The notes under the pieces: generated by a model
Databases searched by the model: none
What the model was told of the DNA's origin: nothing
Seen by the model: only the letters and a program-made list of their open reading frames with translations
Source of the DNA: JAMWCX01 sp964352425
GTDB taxonomy: Bacteria > Omnitrophota > Gorgyraeia > 2-01-FULL-45-10
Direction: 5' to 3'
Assembly (NCBI GenBank): GCA_964352425.1
Contig: CAYGRZ010000005.1
Location: 1-61,206 of the forward strand
Length of the DNA stretch: 61,206 nucleotides
Position numbers and translations under genes: made by a program
Part shown: piece after piece, positions 16,107 to 24,322 of the stretch
How positions within the stretch are numbered: the stretch's first letter is position 1
Layout of the letters: every line of letters starts with the position of its first letter

Positions 16107-18523
16107 AGCGCCCTTTTCTCGGCATCACCATATCGTTTTGCCTCGGCATAATAATATCCCGTCTTCTCAGCATCCCGATTGTCTATCCGCTTGCGTTAAG
16201 CTCCGTCTTTCTGGGAGCGGCTCTTTTTTTCAGGGCTCAGGTCTCGCGCGCGCACGCGAGCCTGTATCTCGCCATACTGTTTCTCGGCATGGCGCATTAC
16301 CAGAATTCCTGCACGTTGGCGCGCGACCACATATATAACCTGATATCGGATGAGCCCCGCAAGGCCTTTGTTATCGGTACGATCGTCGACGACCCGGTCA
16401 CCGAGAGGACGCCATACGGCATGAGGACGCGTTTTACATTGAAGGCCGATTACGTCAAAGATGATTCTACCGTGCGCGCTCGAACAGGGCTTATCGCGGT
16501 CAGCGCCTATCCGGAGGAGGCCGCCCGGTTCCGATACCGAGACACCGTCCTGCTCGACGCTCTCATCTCCAGGCCGTCGGGCCTGAAGAACCCCGGGCTC
16601 TTCGATTACGTAAAGTATCTGGAGACAAAGAATATCTACGTCGTCCTCAGGGTCAAAGACGGGAACCGCGCGTCCGTTATGAAGCGTGCCGGCGTGCTAT
16701 CGGTGCAAGGCCTCGCGTACAGGTTGCGGGGCAGGGCCAGGGCTTTGTTTGACCGGTATATCGACGAACCATACAGTGGCTTCCTGAAAGCCATAATGAT
16801 AGGGGACAGGGTCGGCCTCGAATATGACATCAAAGACGATTTCGTGAAGACGGGCACCGTCCACATCATCGCCATAAGCGGCCTGAACGTCACGCTGATA
16901 GCGGCCCTCGTCCTGGCGGCCTTTGGCATTCTCAGGATCCCGAAGAAGGCCAACCTCGTGCTGACGATCGCTTTCCTCGTCGTATATTCGTTCATGGCGG
17001 GCTCCGGCGCGCCCATCATACGGGCCGTGATCATCTTCGCGATCATCGCTGTAGGCTACATGATCGGCAGGCAGACCGACATGCTGAACTCGCTTGCGGT
17101 CGCCGCATTCCTGATACTCGTCTGGAACCCGAAGGGGCTCTTCGACCCGAGCTTCCAGCTGTCGTTCGTATCCGTCGCCTCCATTATCATATTCGCGCCG
17201 CGGATAAACGCGGCGCTGAAGGCCGACGACATCCGGAGAGACCGGTTTTCCGGCAGGGCGAAGTTTTACCTGTTGAGCGGCATATCGGTCTCGATAGCGG
17301 CATGGATCGGGACGTGGCCGTTCGTCGCCGCGTACTTCAATATACTGTCGCCTGTCGCGATCGTCGCAAACCTCTTCGTCGTGCCGATGCTCTTTGTGCT
17401 GACGGTCGCCTCGGCGCTCTTTCTCTTTGTCAGCCCCATATCGGTCCTGTGCGCGAATTCGCTGGCGTACGCGCTCGAGATGATGTGCCGGGCGCTTTTT
17501 TCGGTCAATGGCTTCCTTGCGCGGCTGCCGTGTTCGTATTTCAGGATCCCGACGGTGTCGGCGGCCCTGGCGGCCGTCTACTACGCCCTCGTCTTTTTAT
17601 GGATAGCGCCGCCGCCGGCGCTGCGGCACATCCGGATCGGTAAACGCAGGATCCTTATAACCGTCCTGGTGATCCTCAACATCCTGGCCTGGAAAGAAGC
17701 CGCCTCGCCGGTGCGCGATGCCATGCGGATCACCTTCCTCGACGTCGGCCAGGGTGATGCCGCGTTCATCGAATTTCCCGGCAAAGGGAATATGCTTATC
17801 GACGCGGGGAGCGCAGGGGAAGACGGGAGATCTGATATGGGCCGGTCCGTCGTCGCGCCGTATCTCTGGAACAAGTCCGTCTCGAGGATCGACGCTATCG
17901 TCGTGACGCACATGCATGCCGACCACGTGGGCGGCGTTATATATATGCTGGACAATTTTAGGATCGGTGCCGTCATCGACGACGGCTCATCGGCCGCCGG
18001 CAGCGATGTTTACAGAGCGTATGTGAAGGCGATCGAAGCCAGCGGCGTCCGGCATATTACCGTCGGGGCGGGGGATACGATCGGCATCTCCGACGGCGTG
18101 CGGGTATCGGTCCTGAATCCGGTGCGGGGAACCTCGTCGGGCTTAAACGATGACACGATCGCGCTGAAAATATCGTACGGGAATTTCAGCGCGCTCTTCT
18201 GCGGCGATATCATGGCCGCGTCGGTCGAAAATATCGTCACCAGGTACGGCGCGTTTCTAAAATCAAATGTCATAAAAGTGCCGCATCACGGCGGAAATCT
18301 CGGCGACGAGTCAACAATTAAAAAATTTTATTTTACAATCGCTCCGGAAGTTACTGTGATCAGCGTAGGCAAATCGAACCGTTACAGGATGCCATCGAGC
18401 AATATGCTGCATATCTTAAGTACCTTAAATGCAAAGAGTTACATCACTAAAGATGACGGCGCTATCCTTGTGATCGCGAAACCGGATTTTTACGAAATTT
18501 CCACGCCTGCGAGGCTTAACTAA
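16103..18523 (+). CDS. comEC: ComEC/Rec2 DNA-uptake channel
   Basis: An 806-residue polytopic protein with the full ComEC architecture. It has N-terminal helices and a DUF4131-like domain, then the Competence domain with many helices (GLNVTLIAALVL, GSGAPIIRAVIIF, FDPSFQLSFVSVASI). The C-terminal metallo-beta-lactamase domain (from about residue 540) has LDVGQGDAAFIEF, DAGS and the metal motif THMHADHVGG. The channel passes single-stranded DNA across the inner membrane, and the MBL domain probably degrades the other strand. Together with comEA and the later comM it suggests natural competence. Confidence 0.93.
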   Translation: MKRPFLGITISFCLGIIISRLLSIPIVYPLALSSVFLGAALFFRAQVSRAHASLYLAILFLGMAHYQNSCTLARDHIYNLISDEPRKAFVIGTIVDDPVTERTPYGMRTRFTLKADYVKDDSTVRARTGLIAVSAYPEEAARFRYRDTVLLDALISRPSGLKNPGLFDYVKYLETKNIYVVLRVKDGNRASVMKRAGVLSVQGLAYRLRGRARALFDRYIDEPYSGFLKAIMIGDRVGLEYDIKDDFVKTGTVHIIAISGLNVTLIAALVLAAFGILRIPKKANLVLTIAFLVVYSFMAGSGAPIIRAVIIFAIIAVGYMIGRQTDMLNSLAVAAFLILVWNPKGLFDPSFQLSFVSVASIIIFAPRINAALKADDIRRDRFSGRAKFYLLSGISVSIAAWIGTWPFVAAYFNILSPVAIVANLFVVPMLFVLTVASALFLFVSPISVLCANSLAYALEMMCRALFSVNGFLARLPCSYFRIPTVSAALAAVYYALVFLWIAPPPALRHIRIGKRRILITVLVILNILAWKEAASPVRDAMRITFLDVGQGDAAFIEFPGKGNMLIDAGSAGEDGRSDMGRSVVAPYLWNKSVSRIDAIVVTHMHADHVGGVIYMLDNFRIGAVIDDGSSAAGSDVYRAYVKAIEASGVRHITVGAGDTIGISDGVRVSVLNPVRGTSSGLNDDTIALKISYGNFSALFCGDIMAASVENIVTRYGAFLKSNVIKVPHHGGNLGDESTIKKFYFTIAPEVTVISVGKSNRYRMPSSNMLHILSTLNAKSYITKDDGAILVIAKPDFYEISTPARLN

Positions 18524-18540
18524 CTTTTTTATATCTTACC

Positions 18541-18569
18541 TTGACAAACTTTTTGAATTATGATACATT
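18541..18569 (+). promoter_or_regulatory. Promoter of the second PilZ gene
   Basis: TTGACA (18541-18546) and extended -10 TGA-TACATT (18561-18569) with a 17-bp spacer, just after the comEC stop. The leader to the ATG at 18618 is about 42 nt and contains a GGGGAG ribosome site. Confidence 0.6.
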
Positions 18570-18617
18570 TGAAGCACAAATTGAATAATATATAATTTAT
18601 AACTCGGGGAGAAACGG

Positions 18618-18992
18618 ATGCAAAACGTGGAAAATTTCACGAACGTAGAAGAGAAGAGGAAGTTCAAGAGAGTTGATTCAGGCCTGCAGGTCCAGTATAA
18701 AAATCTGAGACAGGCAAGCGAATTGCCCGTCGGCTCATTGACGAAGAATGTGAGCGAGGGTGGGGTCTGCTTTAAATCCAGCAAGTTCATCTCTCTGGCG
18801 TGCCGCCTTGTCCTGGAGATCAGCATCCCCAACTCGCCGAAGCCGATCAAGGCGATCTCGAAGGTCGCGTGGATCAGGAAGATCCCGTCAAGCGACCAGT
18901 ATGAGCTCGGCAACCAGTTCCTCGAGATCACCAGGGAAGATAAGGCGAACGTCATGAATTTCGTGAATGAGTCGCTGAAGACCACCCTCTAG
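18618..18992 (+). CDS. PilZ-domain protein
   Basis: A 124-residue single-domain PilZ protein. The N-terminal basic motif is KRKFKRVDSG (RxxxR-type, near residue 15). The second motif is NVSEGGVCF (near 50), matching (D/N)xSxxG, so c-di-GMP binding is plausible. Beta strands follow (RLVLEISIPNSPKPIKAISKVAWIRKI) and a C-terminal amphipathic helix (REDKANVMNFVNESLK). It stands alone behind its own promoter. A likely partner is the GGDEF/HD-GYP protein at 36368. Confidence 0.85.
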   Translation: MQNVENFTNVEEKRKFKRVDSGLQVQYKNLRQASELPVGSLTKNVSEGGVCFKSSKFISLACRLVLEISIPNSPKPIKAISKVAWIRKIPSSDQYELGNQFLEITREDKANVMNFVNESLKTTL

Positions 18993-19044
18993 GATCAAGC
19001 CTCCTGCCGCTTCAAATCATCCCTCCAATGAGTGATTTCTTTTT

Positions 19045-19074
19045 TTGACTATTGGCGCACGTACGTGGTATAAT
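19045..19074 (+). promoter_or_regulatory. Promoter of the BamD-like/LptE/holA operon
   Basis: TTGACT (19045-19050) and a perfect TATAAT (19069-19074) with an 18-bp spacer. Transcription would begin near 19081, only about 7 nt before the ATG at 19088. This rules out the in-frame ATG at 19052, which lies inside the promoter. Confidence 0.75.
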
Positions 19075-19087
19075 CTCCCCTGATCAT

Positions 19088-20887
19088 ATGAGAAGAAAAC
19101 TGCTTATTATAGCCTCGGCCGCGATCGTATCATCACTATTGTTCCTCAGTACCGCCTCCGCCTACTGGGTCTGGACGCCGGAGACCAAGAAATTCATAAA
19201 TCCCAAGTACGCCGTTAAGGACAGCCCCAAAGAGCAGTTCGATTGGGCGATGACTTTCTATGACGCCAGGGACTACGAGAGGGCGGCCTTCGAATTCGAT
19301 AAGCTCACCAGGAACTACGAGTATTCCGAATATGCGGCGAAGGCGCAGTATCACGTCGGCCTGTGCTACGAGAGCGAGGGGAAGTATTACCTTGCCTTCC
19401 AGAATTACCAGAAAGCGGTAGACAATTTCCCTCATATCGACAATATAGATGAGATCAGCGCCAGGGAGTTCAATATAGGGCACATATTTGCGCAGAAAGA
19501 GAACCCGAAGGTCCTCGGCACCGATATCATGACGTCGTTCGACAGGGCCATCGAGATATACAAGAAGGTCGTTGAGAACGCGCCGTTCGGGAAGATCGCG
19601 GACCAGGCGCAGTTCAAGCTCGGCGAGACGATGAAGACGGCCGGCAGGTACGACGAGGCCACGGTGGTATTCCAGAAGTTCGTAGAGGATTATCCCAACT
19701 CGCCGCTGGCGGAAAAGGCGCGGTATGAGGTGGCCAATTGCGCGTACAGGGCGTCCCTGCAGCCGGCATATGACGCGGCGCCCACCGACAAGGCGATAAA
19801 GGCGTTCGAAGAATTCACCGAGGCAAATAAAGACACGCAATTGTCGAAGGAAGCGGACCAGACCCTCCTGCGCCTTAAGGACAAGGCCGCCGAGAAGTCG
19901 ATGATGACCGCCGAGTTCTATGAGAGGACGAAGCATTATGACAGCGCCGCGGTCTATTATAAGGATGTCCTGGAGCGGTTCCCCGACAGCACGATCGCGC
20001 CGATAGCGAAGAAGAGGATAGAGGAGATCCAGGCCAGGAAGGTCCCTGCCGAGAGAAAGAACTGGCTGGCGTGGCCCGGAAGCGGTAAGAAGCAGGAGAA
20101 GAAGGTCGAGGGCGCGCAGGCGCAGAAAGAAGGTCAGGCGCAGCCCGCGCCGGCTAAAAAAGAAAAAAGCAAAGGATGGTTCCCCTGGTTCGGCAAGGGT
20201 GAGAAGGAAAAGAAAGCAGCCGGTGAGGTTGCTCAGCCTGCCGAGGTGCCCGCTCAGGCGCTGTCCGGTGTGGCTGAAGAGGTTCCCCAGCCGGCACCTA
20301 TGCCTATTACAGTGGAAGAGAAGAAAGAAGTTGCTGCGCCGCCTGCGCCGGCAGTTACGGCTTCAGAACCGCCACCGGCACCCGTTGCAGAGAAAATAGA
20401 AGAGCCGGCGCCGGCCGTTCCGCAGAGGGCGCAGGCCGGCCCGACGAGCGTCAAGGTCTATTTCGAGGAGAAGCCGGCCGAAAAGCTCGTGCCACGACCG
20501 GTGGAGCCGCCTCGCGATGTAGTGAAAACGGGCTGGCAGCCATTCACATTTGAAAAGAAAGCTGCCGTAAAAGAGACGGTAAAAGAAACGAAAAAGATAA
20601 AAGAGACGAAAGAAGCGAAGGGCCGGGATTCAGGCTGGTTCCCGTTCAAATTTGACAAGAAGGATAAGGGCCCGAAAGAGCCGGCGCCGGTAAAGCCGGC
20701 AGCGCAACCGAAGAAGGACATCGGGAAGCCAGCCAGGAAAGGGTGGCTTCCGTTCGCGTTCGGCGGCAAGGAAGAGGGCCAAAAGGGTGAGCCGAAGAGC
20801 GCGCAAGAGCCCGTTAAAAAGGGGTGGAAGCCTCTAAACTTTGAGAAGAAAGGAACGTCAGGAGAAGGGGGCGGTAAAAATGAATAA
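19088..20887 (+). CDS. BamD-like TPR protein with a repetitive C-terminal tail
   Basis: A 599-residue protein with a signal peptide ending in STASA (about residue 24). Residues about 45-320 are TPR-type repeats of the BamD/YbgF outer-membrane assembly group (EQFDWAMTFYDARDYERAAFEFDKL; AQFKLGETMKTAGRYDEATVVFQKFVEDYP). The lipobox cysteine of true BamD is absent. From about 330 to the end the tail is low-complexity (Lys/Glu/Pro/Ala). It contains six spaced copies of a short aromatic motif of the type K-x-GW-x-P-(F/W)-x-F-x-K-K (for example KGWFPWFGK, TGWQPFTFEKK, SGWFPFKFDKK, KGWLPFAFGG, KGWKPLNFEKK). The tail is not part of any BamD I know. It overlaps lptE by 8 nt. Confidence 0.8.
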   Translation: MRRKLLIIASAAIVSSLLFLSTASAYWVWTPETKKFINPKYAVKDSPKEQFDWAMTFYDARDYERAAFEFDKLTRNYEYSEYAAKAQYHVGLCYESEGKYYLAFQNYQKAVDNFPHIDNIDEISAREFNIGHIFAQKENPKVLGTDIMTSFDRAIEIYKKVVENAPFGKIADQAQFKLGETMKTAGRYDEATVVFQKFVEDYPNSPLAEKARYEVANCAYRASLQPAYDAAPTDKAIKAFEEFTEANKDTQLSKEADQTLLRLKDKAAEKSMMTAEFYERTKHYDSAAVYYKDVLERFPDSTIAPIAKKRIEEIQARKVPAERKNWLAWPGSGKKQEKKVEGAQAQKEGQAQPAPAKKEKSKGWFPWFGKGEKEKKAAGEVAQPAEVPAQALSGVAEEVPQPAPMPITVEEKKEVAAPPAPAVTASEPPPAPVAEKIEEPAPAVPQRAQAGPTSVKVYFEEKPAEKLVPRPVEPPRDVVKTGWQPFTFEKKAAVKETVKETKKIKETKEAKGRDSGWFPFKFDKKDKGPKEPAPVKPAAQPKKDIGKPARKGWLPFAFGGKEEGQKGEPKSAQEPVKKGWKPLNFEKKGTSGEGGGKNE

Positions 20888-21419
20888 ATCGTTTATTATT
20901 TTATCACTGGTTGCCGTAGTGTCTACCGCCGGGTGCGGGTATACAACCCGTTCGCTGCTCCCTTCCGAATACAAGACGATCCGCGTAGAAAACGTCAAGA
21001 ACAGCATCAATGTCACGGCGGAGCAGAATGACCTGAGGATGTACAGGGGGTACAGGCCCGGCATGGAAGTCGACCTGACGAAGGCGATCATAGACCGGTA
21101 TCTCTTCGACGGCAACCTCAAGATCGCACCGGAAGGCAGCGCAGATCTTGTGTTGCAGAGCGAGCTGATAGATTTCGTAAGGGACCCGCTGCGGTATGAC
21201 GCAAATAACAATATAGACGAATACAGGATAAAGCTTATAGTCAACATGGAGCTGCGGGACGCGAAGACCGGAAAGACGCTCTGGAAAGAGCGCAGCTTCG
21301 CGGGCGAGACTACATATTATACGACCGGCACGAACGCCAAAAGCGAGAGTGGCGCCGTGAATGACGCGGTCAAGGACCTTGCCAGGCGCATAGTCGAAAG
21401 AACCGTTGAGGCATGGTAG
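20880..21419 (+). CDS. lptE: LPS-assembly lipoprotein LptE
   Basis: A 179-residue lipoprotein with lipobox STAGC (Cys near 18), beginning CGYTTRSLLPSEYKTIRVENVKN. That start and the body pattern (DLTKAIIDRYLFDGNLKIAPEGSADLVLQSELIDF, KTLWKERSFAGETTYYTTG) fit LptE (LptE/LPS-assembly lipoprotein family), the plug of the LptD barrel. The start at 20880 is preferred because the lipobox then sits at a normal distance. An upstream in-frame ATG at 20841 is inside the previous gene. It overlaps holA by 7 nt. Confidence 0.85.
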   Translation: MNKSFIILSLVAVVSTAGCGYTTRSLLPSEYKTIRVENVKNSINVTAEQNDLRMYRGYRPGMEVDLTKAIIDRYLFDGNLKIAPEGSADLVLQSELIDFVRDPLRYDANNNIDEYRIKLIVNMELRDAKTGKTLWKERSFAGETTYYTTGTNAKSESGAVNDAVKDLARRIVERTVEAW

Positions 21420-22417
21420 GCGAGCCATCAGCACGATCCCCGGTGTATGCGTTTGTAGGCGAAGATAAGTATCTAAAAGAAAAAGCCTTAAAAGACCTCG
21501 GCTCATCCCTCCTCGGCGACCCCTCCAAAGAACTTGATTATAAAGTGTTCCACGGCGCCGATGCCGACCCGAAAGAAGTCCTCGATTACATAAATACCGT
21601 CCCGTTCCTTGCCGATAAAAGGCTCGCCGTCATAAAAGACGCCGACAAGGTAACGGCCGAGCTGCAGGAAAGCCTGGTCAAGTATATCAGGAAGCCGTCA
21701 AAGTCGACGTGCCTGGTGCTCGAGATCGCGGATGAGGGAACGCTCGAAGATTACGGCGAGGTGATCCGGCAGGTCAGCGTCAGGAGATTCGGCAAGGTGG
21801 CAGGCCACGAGCTCGTATCGTGGATAAAAGATTTTCTATCCGCGATCGGCAAGGAGATAGACCCGGATGCCGTGATGCTGCTGAAGGAGCTGCAGGGGCA
21901 GGGCCTTCTCTCGCTGGCCCGGGAGATGGAGAAGCTTGCCTCATTCACCGGCGACCGGAAGAAGATATCGATCGGCGACGTTGAAGAGATCGTCGGCAGG
22001 AGCCTTACGCTGTCGGCCTTCGATATCACGAACGCGATAGGCGAGAAAAAGGTGAACGACGCGCTGCGGGTGTGTTTTGACCTGATACAGTCGGGGAAGA
22101 AGGAATACGAGATCGTAGGGCTTTTGTGCTGGCACCTGAAGCGGGTCCTGAAAGCGAAGAGCATGCAGGCAAAGCGGATGAGCGATTACCAGATTGCGGG
22201 CGCCCTGAGGATAGGCCGGCAGTATCAGGGCGAGTTTTTCAGGCAGGTCTCAGGCCTCACGATGGGCCAGATACGGTCAAAGATAGAGGCGCTGCTGGAG
22301 GCGGACCTGGATATAAAAAGGACCAGGGTCGATCCGAACCTGGTCCTGGAGTTTGCTATTATAAGGTTATGTCTTGGTACTTCGACGGCGCTTGGCGCCG
22401 CCCAGTACCAATCCTGA
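21413..22417 (+). CDS. holA: DNA polymerase III delta subunit
   Basis: A 334-residue clamp-loader delta subunit with the expected three-domain AAA+-like layout: PVYAFVGEDKYLKEKALKDL, FLADKRLAVIKDADKV, TCLVLEI, and the C-terminal collar part AALRIGRQYQGEFFRQVSGLT with FAIIRLCL. It opens the beta clamp during replication. The last dozen residues (GTSTALGAAQYQS) are encoded by a palindromic repeat (arms 22374-22381 and 22404-22411) and look like an added tail. The gene is convergent with rpsT. Confidence 0.92.
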   Translation: MVGEPSARSPVYAFVGEDKYLKEKALKDLGSSLLGDPSKELDYKVFHGADADPKEVLDYINTVPFLADKRLAVIKDADKVTAELQESLVKYIRKPSKSTCLVLEIADEGTLEDYGEVIRQVSVRRFGKVAGHELVSWIKDFLSAIGKEIDPDAVMLLKELQGQGLLSLAREMEKLASFTGDRKKISIGDVEEIVGRSLTLSAFDITNAIGEKKVNDALRVCFDLIQSGKKEYEIVGLLCWHLKRVLKAKSMQAKRMSDYQIAGALRIGRQYQGEFFRQVSGLTMGQIRSKIEALLEADLDIKRTRVDPNLVLEFAIIRLCLGTSTALGAAQYQS

Positions 22418-22421
22418 GCAT

Positions 22422-22461
22422 ATTTGCGGCCTAAAGACCGCAAATTACGTCGAAGGATTGG
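22422..22461. terminator. Hairpins between convergent holA and rpsT
   Basis: ATTTGCGG (22422-22429) pairs with CCGCAAAT (22438-22445). It is enclosed by CCAATCCT (22408-22415) and AGGATTGG (22454-22461). The structure spans both stop codons and could end transcription from both sides, although neither strand has a long T run. Confidence 0.45.
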
Positions 22462-22720
22462 ATAGGGACGAGAGCTTCTTCATCAGGCGGGAAATCTTCC
22501 TGGACGCCGTATTTCTTTTGACGACCCCTTTTGAGGCGGCTTTATCTATTTTTGAGACAAGAAGCGTGAGGGCCTTTTTCGCTTCATCTGCCTTTTTAGC
22601 CGAGATAAACTTGTCGTAATTTTTTAACAGCGTCTTCAGTTCGGTCTTGGTAGAGATGTTCTTGAAGTGCCTCAGCTTCGATTTTCTGATCTCTTTATAT
22701 GCGGCTCTTTTTATCGGCAA
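22445..22720 (-). CDS. rpsT: 30S ribosomal protein S20
   Basis: A 91-residue very basic helical protein with the S20 pattern: PIKRAAYKEIRKSKLRHFKN, KADEAKKALTLLVSKIDKAASKGVVKRNTASRKISRLMKKL. It binds 16S rRNA in the small subunit. The start codon is TTG at 22720-22718, chosen because a strong GGAGGAG (22733-22727) lies 6 nt before it and the frame upstream is non-coding. Its own promoter lies at 22774-22746. Confidence 0.9.
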   Translation of the reverse strand: MPIKRAAYKEIRKSKLRHFKNISTKTELKTLLKNYDKFISAKKADEAKKALTLLVSKIDKAASKGVVKRNTASRKISRLMKKLSSLSNPST

Positions 22721-22745
22721 TGTGTACTCCTCCAAATTTCCGGTT

Positions 22746-22774
22746 ATTATAGCATTTCGAACAGGTGAGGTCAA
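22746..22774 (-). promoter_or_regulatory. Promoter of rpsT
   Basis: Minus strand: TTGACC (22774-22769) and a perfect TATAAT (22751-22746) with a 17-bp spacer. Transcription starts near 22739 and gives a leader of about 18 nt containing GGAGGAG. The -35 box lies 10 bp from the ATG of the divergent murJ. Confidence 0.8.
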
Positions 22775-22783
22775 CTTTTTTAT

Positions 22784-24322
22784 ATGAGCAAAAAAAGCCT
22801 GATACGATCGACCGGTGTCATAAGCGCCGCCACGGTGGTGAGCAGGGTGCTGGGTTTCGTCAGGGACATAGTGCTTGCCGGCCTGTTCGGGACCAGCATC
22901 GGCGCCCAGGCCTTTGTCGTGGCGTTCAGGATCCCCAACAGCCTCCGCGACCTGGTGGGCGAAGGCGCCGCGAATGCCGCGATCGTCCCCGTCCTTTCCG
23001 AGTATAAGGCCCTCAAGGATGAGAAGGAGTTCCTGCACGTCTCGCGCGTGCTCTTTAATATATCGTTCGTGATACTGTCGGTGTTGGCGGTCCTCGGAGT
23101 CATATTCTCGCCCCTGATAGTGCGGATACTGGCCCCCGGTTTCATGAGTGAGCCCGAGAAGTTCGCGCTTACGGTGAAGCTGAACAGGGCCATATTTCCC
23201 TACCTTATCCTGGTAGGCCTTACCGCGTACTCGATGGGTGTCCTGAACTCGCTGAAGCGTTTTGCCGCGCCGGCGTTCGGGCCGGCCCTGATGAACATCG
23301 CGATGATCGCGGCGGCGCTATGGCTGTGTCCGAAGATAGGCGTGATGGGCCTTGCGATAGGCGTCCTGGCCGGAGGGGTTTTCCAGTTACTGCTGAATAT
23401 CCCGTACATGTATAAAGAAGGGGTAAGCCTCAGTTTCCGCGACGGCCTCCGCCATGCGGCGGTAGGGCGGATAGGCAGGCTCCTGGTGCCGCGGGCTCTC
23501 GGCTCGGCCGTCTACCAGATCAACATATTTGTCGATATGATACTGGCGTCGCTTGCATGGATAGTCGGCGCAGGCGGGGTCGCGGCCCTCTATTATGCCA
23601 ACAGGCTGCTGCAGTTTCCGCTCGCAATATTCGGGCTTGCGCTCGCCCAGGCCGCGCTCCCGAAGATGAGCCAGGAATTTGCCGCCAATGACATAGACAA
23701 GCTGAAGGACACACTCTCTTTTTCGCTTCGCATGGTCATCCTGATCATGGTGCCGGCAAGCTTTGGGCTCGCCATGCTCGGCGCACCGATAATAAAGATA
23801 TTGTTTGAGCGGGGCCAGTTTACCGCGTATTCGACGTCGATCACCCAGAGCGCCCTCTTCTTCTACTCGTTCGGGCTCCTGGCGTACGGCGGGATAAAGC
23901 TGCTTGTCACGGCATTCTACGCGATGCATGATACGATGACACCGGTCAGGACGGCGTGTGCCGCGGTCATCGTAAACGTCCTCCTGAGCATCATCCTGAT
24001 GTGGCCGCTTAAATTGGGCGGCCTGGCGCTTGCCACGTCCATCTCGGCGACGATCAATATGCTGGCCCTCTACAAAGTGCTTCGGAGAAAGATAGGCGAT
24101 TTCGGGACGAGCGCCATCATCGATTCGTTCCTGCGCGTGCTGCTGGCCAGCATCGTCATGGGCGCAGCCCTCAAGATAGTGTCGCTGGTATTCCCGGCAG
24201 CGTCTTGTGCGGGACTTCTCGTATCGATCGCCGCGGCGATAGCGACGTTCTTCACCGCCGCCTATATATGTAATGTGAAAGAGGTTAGGAGCATCCCGGC
24301 ATGGATCATAAAGAGAAGATAA
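22784..24322 (+). CDS. murJ: Lipid II flippase MurJ
   Basis: A 512-residue protein of the MOP superfamily with about 14 membrane helices. The MurJ/MviN signatures are present: the N-terminal STGVISAATVVSRVLGFVRDIVLAGLFG with conserved Arg residues, AFRIPNSLRDLVGEGA and GVAALYYANRLLQFPLAIFGLALAQAALPKMS. It moves lipid-linked peptidoglycan precursor to the periplasmic side. It is divergent from rpsT and overlaps uvrC by 22 nt. Confidence 0.95.
   Translation: MSKKSLIRSTGVISAATVVSRVLGFVRDIVLAGLFGTSIGAQAFVVAFRIPNSLRDLVGEGAANAAIVPVLSEYKALKDEKEFLHVSRVLFNISFVILSVLAVLGVIFSPLIVRILAPGFMSEPEKFALTVKLNRAIFPYLILVGLTAYSMGVLNSLKRFAAPAFGPALMNIAMIAAALWLCPKIGVMGLAIGVLAGGVFQLLLNIPYMYKEGVSLSFRDGLRHAAVGRIGRLLVPRALGSAVYQINIFVDMILASLAWIVGAGGVAALYYANRLLQFPLAIFGLALAQAALPKMSQEFAANDIDKLKDTLSFSLRMVILIMVPASFGLAMLGAPIIKILFERGQFTAYSTSITQSALFFYSFGLLAYGGIKLLVTAFYAMHDTMTPVRTACAAVIVNVLLSIILMWPLKLGGLALATSISATINMLALYKVLRRKIGDFGTSAIIDSFLRVLLASIVMGAALKIVSLVFPAASCAGLLVSIAAAIATFFTAAYICNVKEVRSIPAWIIKRR

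Noticed and set aside
19052..19087. Earlier start for the BamD-like gene
   Set aside because: It lies between the -35 and -10 of a clear promoter.
22721..23038. Longer minus-strand frame extending rpsT by 106 residues upstream
   Set aside because: The extension overlaps the rpsT promoter and murJ, and S20 homology plus GGAGGAG begin at the TTG at 22720.
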